A DNA stretch of 64,000 nucleotides from contig NZ_NIQA01000003.1 in NCBI RefSeq assembly GCF_002236805.1, positions 372,001 through 436,000 on the forward strand, written 5' to 3'. Of the stretch, positions 39,894-48,150 are shown piece by piece (within the stretch, counting starts at the first letter, position 1; each line of letters starts with the position of its first letter). This DNA is from Pusillimonas sp. T2. Lineage in GTDB: Bacteria > Pseudomonadota > Gammaproteobacteria > Burkholderiales > Burkholderiaceae_B. Below the pieces are notes generated by a model. The model was given only the letters and a program-made list of their open reading frames with translations, made no database searches and was not told where the DNA came from. A program made the translations under genes and the position numbers.

Positions 39894-40637
39894 ATGCGTA
39901 TGTTGCCAAACTATAAAATCATGACGCTGCCCGACCCCAAATGTGTGTCTGATGTCATGAACCTTACACTCGATGCCGTATGCGTCGTCGGGGAAAATGG
40001 CGTATTTTTGTCAGTGAGTGGTGCGCACCAACGCATCTTTGGCTACACCGCCCAAGAAATGATTGGTCGTCAAATTCTAGACCTTATATACGAGCCAGAC
40101 CTCGGCCGAACTCTAGAGGCCTTTGGTAAATTAATTCAAGGGCTCTTGCCGCCAGGATTCGAAAATCGCTACCGGCGCAAAGACGGCAGTATTGCCTATA
40201 TTACGTGGTCGGCACGCTGGTACAAAGACAAAAGAATTTGTGTTGCCGTGGCTCGTGACGTTACCGAAGAAAGAATAAGCAAGTCGCCCAATCATGATGC
40301 CGCTGTCGCCATGCACACGCCGGTTGGCGGCAACACATGGCGACTTTCCAGCGCCCCGCCTTCGCTTATTACGCCCTCTGGAAAAACCGTGAAACTATCA
40401 ACACAAGATTACGTGGTTTTACTGGCTTTAGCTGCAGGTAATCAACAACTCGTCAGTCGGCGCGACATCGTTCAGGCCATGGGTAAAGATTTTCTGGAAT
40501 ACGATCAACGTCGCCTCGACTCTCAAATATGGCGCTTACGACGCAAGGTAGAACAAGCAACATGCGAACAACTGCCCATAACCACGCTGCGCAGTATGGG
40601 CTACCGGTGCTATGAAGAAATTTTTATACAGCGTTAA
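39894..40637 (+). CDS. PAS-domain one-component regulator with OmpR-type winged-helix DNA-binding domain
   Basis: A 247-residue protein. Residues about 18-130 form a PAS/PAC sensor (LDAVCVVGENGVFLSVSGAH, IFGYTAQEMIGRQILDLIYE, ENRYRRKDGSIAYITWSARW, RDVTEER). After a variable linker, residues about 155-245 match the Trans_reg_C winged helix (KLSTQDYVVLLALAAGNQQL, RRLDSQIWRLRRKVEQ, TLRSMGYRCYE). No receiver domain or phosphoacceptor aspartate set is present, so it is probably a one-component regulator; the ligand or cofactor of the PAS domain is unknown. It is divergent from tpsA, its likely target. Start is uncertain among ATG 39894, 39900 and 39921. Confidence 0.85.
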   Translation: MRMLPNYKIMTLPDPKCVSDVMNLTLDAVCVVGENGVFLSVSGAHQRIFGYTAQEMIGRQILDLIYEPDLGRTLEAFGKLIQGLLPPGFENRYRRKDGSIAYITWSARWYKDKRICVAVARDVTEERISKSPNHDAAVAMHTPVGGNTWRLSSAPPSLITPSGKTVKLSTQDYVVLLALAAGNQQLVSRRDIVQAMGKDFLEYDQRRLDSQIWRLRRKVEQATCEQLPITTLRSMGYRCYEEIFIQR

Positions 40638-40728
40638 TCTGGCTGCTGTGGCGCCCCCCAGACTCCGCATTCGTGTAATACAAAAGAAACCCCGCTGGGC
40701 ATCGTGTAGGGCTATTTAACGCCCAATT

Positions 40729-41004
40729 TCAGCGCACTGCGTTACGACGCAACCTTTCAAGCTCAGCCTGGTTTAGCCGGGCGGCTTCGTATTCGGCATA
40801 GGCGCGCTCACCCGATTCGTACTGGCCTTTGTGTATGCAGCTACGAGGGTTGAGACGACACTGATCGGAACTGGCTGACGGGCCACTGGCGGCCGCCCCC
40901 GAGGACGAGGGGCTAAACAGGGCAATGCCGCCGGACGAACAACCTGCAAGTGCCAGGCCTAACAGTACCAGCGCACCAGAACGACCGAAATTACGAATAA
41001 GCAT
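40729..41004 (-). CDS. Small predicted lipoprotein
   Basis: A 91-residue protein with a signal peptide ending in a clear lipobox (LGLALAGC, modified cysteine at residue 22). A Ser/Ala/Gly-rich linker follows, then a charged C-terminal part with two cysteines (QCRLNPRSCIHKGQYESGER) and a probable helix rich in Glu, Ala and Arg. I do not recognise a named family. Single-gene unit between the PAS-wHTH regulator and the exported protein gene. Confidence 0.75.
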   Translation of the reverse strand: MLIRNFGRSGALVLLGLALAGCSSGGIALFSPSSSGAAASGPSASSDQCRLNPRSCIHKGQYESGERAYAEYEAARLNQAELERLRRNAVR

Positions 41005-41139
41005 GCCAGCCCCTAGAAGTTAACCTTACTATTCTATAGCAGGCGACCAGGGTTGCGAATACTCGCCATCTAACTGATGGCAGACACTCAGCCTGACCGG
41101 CAAACTAGACAAACTCTAATTGCCGCGCGCGAGGTCGCT

Positions 41140-42348
41140 ATGCCTACGCAAGAAGAAACTGCAGCCTTGGCCCGCAAAGTATTTGCGCTGGTTGCAAGCT
41201 TTACTTTCCCCCTGGCTATTCAAGCGAGCGACTTCCATACACCTTCTCGCTACTTCTCATACCAGAATCAAGAAACGGCGGGTGCAGAATGGACGCCAAC
41301 AGACCCATACCAGGTATGTTTGTCTGCATCTGCCAGTGGCAAGCCACCCACACCAGCCCATGCCGCGCGCATTATTGCCTTATCCGGTGCACATCGCGTC
41401 ATCAGGTGCTATTCGGAAGACATAGCCACGGCCAGAACGCATATTGCAGCGGCCATTGAAGCATTTAATACCGATGAAATGGCCAGCGCAAAAGCAGCCA
41501 GATCGGCGATGGATGGAGGCATCCCCAACTTCAGCACCGATGCCATGCTGATGAATATATTGAAATACGCCGCTGAACCTTTCAACGAGCAAGCATGGCT
41601 TTCTGCAACACGAGACGAGATTATCCGGGCTCAGTACGCCGACAAGTCTGCCTCGACCTCGGGGAAGAAAATCGTGTTCGACTGGGTATTTCCACCTGAA
41701 AGCCTGCGCGACCGAAACCCAGACATCTCTGCTCAGGAACTTCTGCCGCGCTTCAAAACAGAGGCTCTGAGACGAGCCAAAGGCGTTCAAGATACCTTTG
41801 TTATGCGTAGCGTGGTCGGAAATGTCAAATACGATCTGGGCAGCGGTGTACTTATTTTTGGTAATGGTAAAACGGCCGACAGCCCCATCGTGTTCAAACC
41901 ACCGATGAATGTAAAGTTTAACGGCCATACCGTTTATGCCGTTAACGGCGCAAACGACGGCATATCAAAATATACCGATGACGCGCCGCTTACCGTGGTT
42001 GGGTTCCGAAACATCGTTGCCGCCGGACACCATCCGGGCCTGGTAACCGACCGGACGTTGCTCGCCAAGGCCATTCGTATGCCACAAGACCAAGCCGAAA
42101 AACTGCTGAACAAAACAAATATGCTGGTCGTGAATGTGGTTATGACCATTACCGGGGCCGAGCGCCTAAAGAACAAAAACGGACTGGCTTTAAGCCCCAG
42201 CAACGGCATTTTGTTTGCCAGGGTAGACAAAATGTTTGTGACCGACATGACAGGCATGCCGTTGACAACATACGCCGTCGAAGCCTTGCCTGCTAATAAC
42301 GCAGCCACCGCACAACACAAAAAAACAATAAACCGCGCCCCAAACTAA
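41140..42348 (+). CDS. Predicted exported protein of unknown function
   Basis: A 402-residue protein that I do not recognise. ATG 41140 is preferred over 41077 because of the GAGG site 7 bases before it and because the result starts with a signal-like segment (ALVASFTFPLAIQASDF). The mature part includes two Cys (VCLSAS and RCYSED), a helical middle, and a hydrophobic-polar C-terminal half with a repeated AVNGANDG/VVGFRNIV beta-like pattern. It ends in a polar tail (QHKKTINRAPN). The 3' end overlaps the stop codon of the chrA remnant on the other strand by a few bases, so this gene abuts a rearrangement point. Probably periplasmic or outer-membrane associated. Confidence 0.6.
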   Translation: MPTQEETAALARKVFALVASFTFPLAIQASDFHTPSRYFSYQNQETAGAEWTPTDPYQVCLSASASGKPPTPAHAARIIALSGAHRVIRCYSEDIATARTHIAAAIEAFNTDEMASAKAARSAMDGGIPNFSTDAMLMNILKYAAEPFNEQAWLSATRDEIIRAQYADKSASTSGKKIVFDWVFPPESLRDRNPDISAQELLPRFKTEALRRAKGVQDTFVMRSVVGNVKYDLGSGVLIFGNGKTADSPIVFKPPMNVKFNGHTVYAVNGANDGISKYTDDAPLTVVGFRNIVAAGHHPGLVTDRTLLAKAIRMPQDQAEKLLNKTNMLVVNVVMTITGAERLKNKNGLALSPSNGILFARVDKMFVTDMTGMPLTTYAVEALPANNAATAQHKKTINRAPN

Positions 42349-42563
42349 AACACGGCCAGCCCCGGGCCAGGCAAAAACTGGCACAACGCGACCAGATCAG
42401 CACAGCTGCGTTCAGTCATCCATTTGCGCCGTGTCACAAACTCGTGCCGAAAGTAGCCCAAATGGGCAATAGGCCCGCCAAACGAGGTGAGCCCCAGGCG
42501 CAAAAAAATCAAAAATACGGACCAAGGGCTTTGATCGGATGTGCGGTCGACTTCAGGCGTCAT
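42345..42563 (-). pseudogene. chrA: Truncated chromate transporter (ChrA) N-terminus
   Basis: A 72-codon frame whose residues 14-69 match the N-terminus of ChrA/CHR transporters: FLIFLRLGLTSFGGPIAHLG, YFRHEFVTRRKWM and the signature DLVALCQFLPGPG. Full-length ChrA has about 400 residues and ten or more helices; here the frame stops three codons after FLPGPG, and the sequence beyond is the end of the exported-protein gene. It is therefore a remnant left by a deletion or replacement. Confidence 0.8.
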
Positions 42564-42750
42564 GATCTATTTTCAATAAAAGGTAGCCGGGTCTCGAAAG
42601 CATAACCCGGCATTGATGACACTTGCCCCTACGCTTGCACCAACAAGAAATACCGGTGCACAGGCTTGTGACCCCTGCTGCACGCCGATACGATGGCTAC
42701 TCAAATCAAACCGCGTTTTATTATCCACTGCCGAATTTCCCGATCCCGCC

Positions 42751-44310
42751 ATGTCTTATCACGTCGTTTGGTTCAAGCGCGACTTTCGGCTTCATGATCA
42801 CGCGCCTTTGCTCGAAGCGGCTCAGCGCGGGTCGGTGCTATGTCTTTATGTCATTGAGCCCGATGCGTGGGCGCAGGCAGATGCTGCAGCCCAACACTAT
42901 GCTTTTATTCAAGAAAGCGCTAACGCAGTAGACCGCGCATTACGCAAAGTGGGCGGGCAGTTGAATATTGCTGTCGGAAACATCACGGAAGTACTTGATC
43001 AACTGCATGCAGCAGCGCCGTTTGCATCATTGCAATCGCATGAAGAAACAGGCAACGGGTGGTCGTATCGGCGCGACCAGGCGGTAGCGCAATGGTGCCG
43101 ACGGCATAACGTCACTTGGCAAGAACACCAACAATTTGGGGTGGTCAGGCGGCTGAGACATCGCGATATGTGGCAGAGCCAGTGGGAAAGTTTTATGGCG
43201 CGTACGCAGGTCAAGTCGCCGACAAGCATTCAATTCATGCCATGGCCGCTAGGGGCACCATGCGTAAGAATCGCCCCACCCGCCTGGCCAAGCCCATTGA
43301 CCCTAGGTCTTAACGATACGCCGCCCACACGCCGACAACACGGCGGGCGTGAGCGCGGGCTAGCGATTCTTAATCAATTTTTGAGCACCCGAAGCGCACA
43401 ATACCGGGGTGGCATCTCCTCGCCATTATCCGCCTCCACAGCCTGTTCACGCCTCTCGACCCATCTGGCATACGGGACACTAAGTTTGCGAGAAGTCGTA
43501 CAAGCCACGCGAGCTCGTGTTAACACCCTACCCATGTCGGCACTGCACCACCGCAGGGGTTTACAGGCCTTTATCAGCCGACTGTACTGGCATTGCCACT
43601 TCATCCAGAAACTGGAAAGCGAGCCGGATATTGAATTTCACAACATGCATCGCGGCTACGATGGGCTGCGTGAAAACGACTGGAACTCGCTACATTTTCA
43701 GGCCCTGACACAAGGTCGCACCGGCTGGCCCATGGTCGATGCCTGCGTTGCCATGCTGCGCGAAACCGGCTGGTTAAATTTCAGAATGCGCGCCATGCTG
43801 GTGTCGGTAGCCGCCTACCCCTTATGGCTGCATTGGCGAGAGGTCGGGCTGTGGCTGGCGCGCCAGTTTCTGGACTACGAGCCGGGTATTCACTGGAGCC
43901 AGATGCAAATGCAATCGGGCACCACCGGCGTGAATACTGCCCGCGTCTACAACCCCATCAAGCAGGCCCACGATCACGACCCCAAGGGTGTGTTTGTCAG
44001 GCGCTGGCTGCCGGCGATGCGCAAAATCCCCGACACATGGCTATTCGAGCCCTGGCGCATGCCGCCAGAGCTGCAGCAACGCTACGGCATCGAAGTCGGT
44101 AAAGATATCCCTGTGCCGTTGGTTGATCTGGAAACCGCCACGCGGGCCGCCAAACAACGACTTTACGCGCGGAAACGTCTGCCGTCGGTGCAGGCAGCGA
44201 AAAGCAAGGTCGTCGAGAAACATGCTTCGCGAAAGCGAAGCAACACGCCACCACGCAACACCACACCCCAGAACACCGCAAAACGCCATCAGCTGAATCT
44301 GGACTTTTAA
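42751..44310 (+). CDS. Cryptochrome/photolyase family flavoprotein
   Basis: A 519-residue protein. The N-terminal alpha/beta antenna domain starts MSYHVVWFKRDFRLHDHAPL. The C-terminal FAD-binding domain is shown by HLAYGTLSLREVVQATRARV, YWHCHFIQKLESEPDIEFHN, TGWPMVDACVAMLRETGWLN, RMRAMLVSVAAYPLWLHW, DYEPGIHWSQMQMQSGTTG and ARVYNPIKQAHDHDPKGVFV. It ends with a basic Lys/Arg-rich tail. Light-dependent repair of pyrimidine dimers is the likely role, but this subgroup also includes cryptochrome-like proteins. The ATG 42751 is chosen by homology; there is no strong ribosome-binding site. A DUF2256 mini-gene follows, a known companion. Confidence 0.85.
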   Translation: MSYHVVWFKRDFRLHDHAPLLEAAQRGSVLCLYVIEPDAWAQADAAAQHYAFIQESANAVDRALRKVGGQLNIAVGNITEVLDQLHAAAPFASLQSHEETGNGWSYRRDQAVAQWCRRHNVTWQEHQQFGVVRRLRHRDMWQSQWESFMARTQVKSPTSIQFMPWPLGAPCVRIAPPAWPSPLTLGLNDTPPTRRQHGGRERGLAILNQFLSTRSAQYRGGISSPLSASTACSRLSTHLAYGTLSLREVVQATRARVNTLPMSALHHRRGLQAFISRLYWHCHFIQKLESEPDIEFHNMHRGYDGLRENDWNSLHFQALTQGRTGWPMVDACVAMLRETGWLNFRMRAMLVSVAAYPLWLHWREVGLWLARQFLDYEPGIHWSQMQMQSGTTGVNTARVYNPIKQAHDHDPKGVFVRRWLPAMRKIPDTWLFEPWRMPPELQQRYGIEVGKDIPVPLVDLETATRAAKQRLYARKRLPSVQAAKSKVVEKHASRKRSNTPPRNTTPQNTAKRHQLNLDF

Positions 44311-44380
44311 CTGCCTACGAAGCGCCTACTTAGACACACGCCGACTTTGAAAAAGTCATGACGTGCGACAAAAAATTGCA

Positions 44381-44533
44381 ATGAAAATGCGAAAAAAATC
44401 AGACTTGCCGACCAAGCTGTGCTTATGCTGCGGCCTGCCATTTACATGGCGCAAGAAGTGGGAACGCGATTGGGAGACAGTTAAATACTGCTCAAAACGG
44501 TGCCAAAGAACCGGTATAAAACGCATCGGTTAA
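44381..44533 (+). CDS. DUF2256 family small zinc-ribbon-like protein
   Basis: A 50-residue frame. The translation has [19 protein letters not shown] followed by [10 protein letters not shown] and then YCSKRC, the family pattern of two Cys pairs around a Trp/Lys-rich core. This composition matches DUF2256, whose genes are often next to photolyase/cryptochrome genes, as here (70 bases after the stop). The function of the family is not established; metal binding is inferred from the cysteines. The start may be ATG 44381 or 44387. Confidence 0.85.
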   Translation: MKMRKKSDLPTKLCLCCGLPFTWRKKWERDWETVKYCSKRCQRTGIKRIG

Positions 44534-44607
44534 AGACCGCGGCCCAATCGCACCCGGCAGTCTTGAGTCGTGTGCCCCAACATTTGGCGCAGGCAAAAAA
44601 CATCACG

Positions 44608-44910
44608 TCACGCTGCGGGAAACCCCGCCTTCTGCGGCCACAAATTATTAAACGCATTCACCGCGACGCTGCCATACAAGCCGGCCTTGTAAAACGGCTC
44701 ATTAGCCAACCAAGCGTGCGCCGCATCGCGCGATTCGAAGTCCATAACCAGCAAGCTGCCCAACATTGTTTGACCGTCGTCGTGCGTTAACGGGCCGGCA
44801 AAAGCGATATGGTCTTGCCGCTGCGCCAGGTAAGCTTTATGTTCGGGCCTGACGCGCATACGCAGGTCGGCCGTACCGGGTTTGTCGAGCAATACAAAGG
44901 CAAACAGCAT
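44608..44910 (-). CDS. YciI family protein
   Basis: A 100-residue protein with the ferredoxin-like dimeric alpha-beta barrel pattern of YciI (DUF1330/muconolactone isomerase-like): MLFAFVLLDKPGTADLRMRV, RPEHKAYL, IAFAGPLTHDD, MLGSLLVMDFESRDAAHAWL and NEPFYKAGLYGSV. The conserved His and Asp that characterise YciI proteins are present in the HKAYL and HDD segments. Biochemical role is unknown for most members. It is divergent from the aminotransferase gene, with 67 bases between the starts. Confidence 0.85.
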   Translation of the reverse strand: MLFAFVLLDKPGTADLRMRVRPEHKAYLAQRQDHIAFAGPLTHDDGQTMLGSLLVMDFESRDAAHAWLANEPFYKAGLYGSVAVNAFNNLWPQKAGFPAA

Positions 44911-44977
44911 AGTTATTTCCTTTTAAACAATCCGTCTACAATCAAGACCATACACATAAAAAATTCAGGAGTTACGC

Positions 44978-46108
44978 ATGTCAAAACTGGTACCCGTTGT
45001 CGACCCCGATGGTTTGCTCGAATATTCAGTCGTCTACACCGACCGCGCGCTAAACCACATGTCAAACCTCTTCCAGGGCGTCATGAACGACATTTCGGCA
45101 ACCCTGAAAGAAGTGTACGCTGCACAAGCCGCTATTGTTGTGCCGGGTAGCGGCACATTTGGCATGGAAGCTGTTGCCCGCCAGTTTGCCACGGGCAAAC
45201 GCTGCATGGTGCTACGCAACGGTTGGTTCAGTTATCGCTGGACGCAAATTTTTGATATGGGCGGCATTCCAGCCGAACATAAAGTGCTCAAAGCCCGCCC
45301 AATTGAAAGCGGGTCGCAAGGCGCCTTCGCCCCTGCCCCCATCGACGAAGTCGTGGCAGCCATTAACGAATACAAGCCCGACCTGGTCTTTGCGCCGCAC
45401 GTTGAAACCGCCTCGGGCATTATGCTGCCCGACGACTATCTGAAACAAGTAGCCGACGCCGTTCATGCGGTTGGCGGTTTGTTCGTACTCGATTGCATTG
45501 CCTCGGGTACGGTGTGGGTCAACATGAAAGCTGTAGGTGTCGATGTACTGATCAGCGCGCCGCAAAAAGGCTGGACTGGCGCGGCCTGCTGCGGCTTGGT
45601 CATGCTTGGCGAGACCGCCCTGCAACGTATCGAACACACCACCAGCACCAGTTTCGCGTGCGACCTGCGCAAATGGCTGCAAATCATGCAGGCCTACGAA
45701 AACGGCGGGCACGCCTATCACGCGACCATGCCTACCGACAGCCTGGTCAGCCTGCGCAACGCCATGGCCGAAACCCGCGCCGATGGCTTCGACATCATGA
45801 AAGCCAAACAACTTGAGCTAGGCAAAGCCGTGCGTGCCCTGCTGGCTAAACATGGCTTTAAAAGCGTGGCTGCCCCCGGCTTCGAAGCACCCGGCGTCGT
45901 AGTCTGCTACACCACCGACAACGACTTGCAATCGGCTCGTAAGTTTATGGAGGTTGGGCTACAAGCCGCAGCAGGCGTGCCTTTGCAATGCGACGAGCCC
46001 GCCGATTACAAAACCTTCCGTCTGGGCCTGTTTGGGCTCGACAAGCTCAACAACATTGACCGTACCGTTCAGCTACTAGACGCTGCACTAGCCAAAATTT
46101 CCGACTGA
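44978..46108 (+). CDS. Class V PLP-dependent aminotransferase (alanine/serine-glyoxylate aminotransferase-like)
   Basis: A 376-residue protein with the class V fold of AGXT-type transaminases. The PLP lysine is K197 in LISAPQKGWTG, the aspartate contacting the pyridine N is D172 in GLFVLDCIASG, and the early GSGTFGMEAVARQFATGK matches the substrate/PLP-binding region. Likely it uses glyoxylate or pyruvate as amino acceptor; donor unknown. A CAGGAG site precedes the ATG. It has no overlapping partner; the next gene starts 201 bases later behind its own promoter-like region. Confidence 0.85.
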   Translation: MSKLVPVVDPDGLLEYSVVYTDRALNHMSNLFQGVMNDISATLKEVYAAQAAIVVPGSGTFGMEAVARQFATGKRCMVLRNGWFSYRWTQIFDMGGIPAEHKVLKARPIESGSQGAFAPAPIDEVVAAINEYKPDLVFAPHVETASGIMLPDDYLKQVADAVHAVGGLFVLDCIASGTVWVNMKAVGVDVLISAPQKGWTGAACCGLVMLGETALQRIEHTTSTSFACDLRKWLQIMQAYENGGHAYHATMPTDSLVSLRNAMAETRADGFDIMKAKQLELGKAVRALLAKHGFKSVAAPGFEAPGVVVCYTTDNDLQSARKFMEVGLQAAAGVPLQCDEPADYKTFRLGLFGLDKLNNIDRTVQLLDAALAKISD

Positions 46109-46203
46109 CATTTCCGGCCGGCGTGCGGTCTATATAACCAAACAGCACCGTACCCTGGCCTTTTGTACGAAATCGCTCCTTATGACCCCGACAACGCTTA
46201 CAT

Positions 46204-46226
46204 ATAACCGTTAGAAATAAGGTTAT
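46204..46226 (+). promoter_or_regulatory. Dyad in the AT-rich region before the CMD/ACAD/ABC operon
   Basis: ATAACC (46204-46209) is inverted as GGTTAT (46221-46226) with an 11-base spacer, a geometry typical of LysR-type regulator sites. It lies about 84 bases upstream of the first gene and in unusually AT-rich sequence. A LysR-type protein such as a CysB relative is a reasonable candidate; no lysR gene is adjacent. Confidence 0.4.
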
Positions 46227-46309
46227 TTTCTTATATTAGTTCTGATTCTATAGGCGGCTCTCTAGAATGAACGGAAAGAATTTTGATGAACCTCTTTCTG
46301 TGAGCATCC

Positions 46310-46852
46310 ATGAGCCGCCTTACTATTCACTCGATCGAATCCGCCCCAGAAGCCGCTAAAGAGCGCCTGGAAACTGCCAAAAAGAACAACGGCTTTTTGC
46401 CCAACCTGATTGGCGTACTGGCCAATGCCCCGACCGCTCTAGAAACTTACCAGGTCGTGGGCGCTATCAACGCACGCACCGGCCTGACACCCGAAGAGCG
46501 CGAAGTCGTGCAAATCACCGCTGCAACCCTGAACGGCTGCGGCTTTTGCGTCGCTGGCCATACAGCGCTGTCACGCAAAAAACTGGGTATGCCCGAAGAA
46601 GTCATTCAGGCGCTGCGCAACACCCAAGCACTGGCCGACCCCAAGCTTAACGCGCTGGCACAGTTCACTATCGCCGTCATCGAGAACAAGGGTCAGGTCT
46701 CTGACGACGCCTTGAAATCTTTCTTTGACGCGGGCTACAGCCAAGCCAATGCACTTGAAGCCGTATTAGGCGTAAGCCTGGCCACGTTGTGCAACTTTGC
46801 CAACAACCTGGCACAAACACCCATCAACCCCGAACTCCAGCCGCACGCCTGA
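46310..46852 (+). CDS. Carboxymuconolactone decarboxylase (CMD)/AhpD-fold protein
   Basis: A 180-residue protein of the AhpD-like family. The active-site pattern E-x-x-x-x-x-C-x-x-C-x-x-x-H is visible in REVVQITAATLNGCGFCVAG followed by HTA, which fits a peroxidase/thiol-reductase type more than the decarboxylase itself. The next segment SRKKLGMPEEVIQALRNTQ is typical of the family. It is the first gene of a run with an acyl-CoA-dehydrogenase-fold enzyme and three ABC transporter genes. The role here is unknown; a redox function supporting the flavoprotein is one possibility. Confidence 0.85.
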   Translation: MSRLTIHSIESAPEAAKERLETAKKNNGFLPNLIGVLANAPTALETYQVVGAINARTGLTPEEREVVQITAATLNGCGFCVAGHTALSRKKLGMPEEVIQALRNTQALADPKLNALAQFTIAVIENKGQVSDDALKSFFDAGYSQANALEAVLGVSLATLCNFANNLAQTPINPELQPHA

Positions 46853-46951
46853 TTTCAGGCATCAGCCTCGGCGTCGCTTGTCGCCGGGGCGCCGCAACAC
46901 AATTTGCTCCGCCCTGCCCCGAATCGCCCGCCCCACCCAAGGAACCTGGTC

Positions 46952-48061
46952 ATGACTCAATCTGCCTCTACCCTGATCAACGCCATCGCCCAACACGCCA
47001 AATCCGACTTGGCGCCACTGGTGACAGCCATTGACCAGGGTCAGTATCCAGAGCAGTATCTGCGTAAGCTGGGGCAACTGGGCGGCTATTCGGCCAGCGT
47101 ACCCCAGGCTCAGGGCGGTCAGGGCCTTGATTTGTCTGTGCAGGTCGAAGCCACCACATTGGTCAGTCGCGAGTGCGGTTCGACCGCTTTTATGGTGTGG
47201 TGCCAGTCAACCTGCGCGTGGTACCTGCTTAATGCCGCCAACGCAGCAGTGCGTGAGCGCTATCTGGCACAGGTGGCATCGGGTGAGCTGCTGGCCGGTA
47301 CTGGCATGTCGAATACCGTCAAACATCTGGCAGGCATCGAAAAAATCAATCTGCGCGCCACTCGCACCGAGCACGGCTACGAAGTAAACGGGTCGCTGCC
47401 CTGGGTATCGAATATCGGTGAAGATCACCTGGCCGTTGTTGCCGCTCATGTCGAAGACGAGGGCTACATTATGTTTGCCGTGCGCTGCAATGCACCTGGT
47501 GTCACGCTGCGTCGCTGCCTGCCGTTTTCGGGTATGGAAGGCACCCAGACACTTAACGTACGCTTCGACAAAGTTACCGTCGCAAACGACGACATCATTG
47601 CTCACCCCTCGCAGTTCAAAGCCTATATACAGCGGATCAAGCCCGGTTTTGTGTTGGGCCAGACAGGTATGGGGCTAGGCATTATCGAAGCCAGCATCGA
47701 ATCGATGCGCGCCACCAACCAAACGCATTCGCACGTCAATGTCTTTCTGGATGACCAAGCCGAAGACCTGGCTGCAGAGCTGCAAACACTGAAGACACAG
47801 ATTGCCGACCTGGCTCGGCAGGCGCAAACCGGCGAGGCACCGCTTCTGGACGTGCTCAAGGCACGCTTGGCGACATCAGAATTGGCTTTACGCGCTACGC
47901 AGTCTGAAGTACTACACACGGGCGCCAAAGGCTATCTGATGAACCACGGCGCACAGCGCCGCCAACGCGAGGCTGTGTTCGTCGCCATCGTGACGCCGGC
48001 TCTCAAGCACTTACGCAAAGAAATCAACGACCTGGAACGACTGCAAGCCCAGGCGGCCTGA
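46952..48061 (+). CDS. Acyl-CoA dehydrogenase-fold flavoprotein
   Basis: A 369-residue protein with acyl-CoA dehydrogenase architecture: an N-terminal helical domain (LRKLGQLGGYSASVPQAQGG), a middle beta domain (LLAGTGMSNTVKHLAG, VNGSLPWVSNIGEDHLAVVA) and a C-terminal four-helix bundle (LATSELALRATQSEVLHTGA). The usual conserved C-terminal arginine/FAD-contact pattern is not obvious, so it may instead be a flavin-dependent monooxygenase of the same fold (SfnB/DszC type). The start ATG 46952 has an AAGGA site. It is in line with the CMD-like gene upstream and the ABC genes downstream. Confidence 0.8.
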   Translation: MTQSASTLINAIAQHAKSDLAPLVTAIDQGQYPEQYLRKLGQLGGYSASVPQAQGGQGLDLSVQVEATTLVSRECGSTAFMVWCQSTCAWYLLNAANAAVRERYLAQVASGELLAGTGMSNTVKHLAGIEKINLRATRTEHGYEVNGSLPWVSNIGEDHLAVVAAHVEDEGYIMFAVRCNAPGVTLRRCLPFSGMEGTQTLNVRFDKVTVANDDIIAHPSQFKAYIQRIKPGFVLGQTGMGLGIIEASIESMRATNQTHSHVNVFLDDQAEDLAAELQTLKTQIADLARQAQTGEAPLLDVLKARLATSELALRATQSEVLHTGAKGYLMNHGAQRRQREAVFVAIVTPALKHLRKEINDLERLQAQAA

Positions 48062-48150
48062 ACAGGGTGTCCCGACCGCTTGCCGGGCCATCGCGTTAAC
48101 CATTGATCTACCCCGTTAAACCAGACGATCGCCCAAAACTTTCAAGCATC

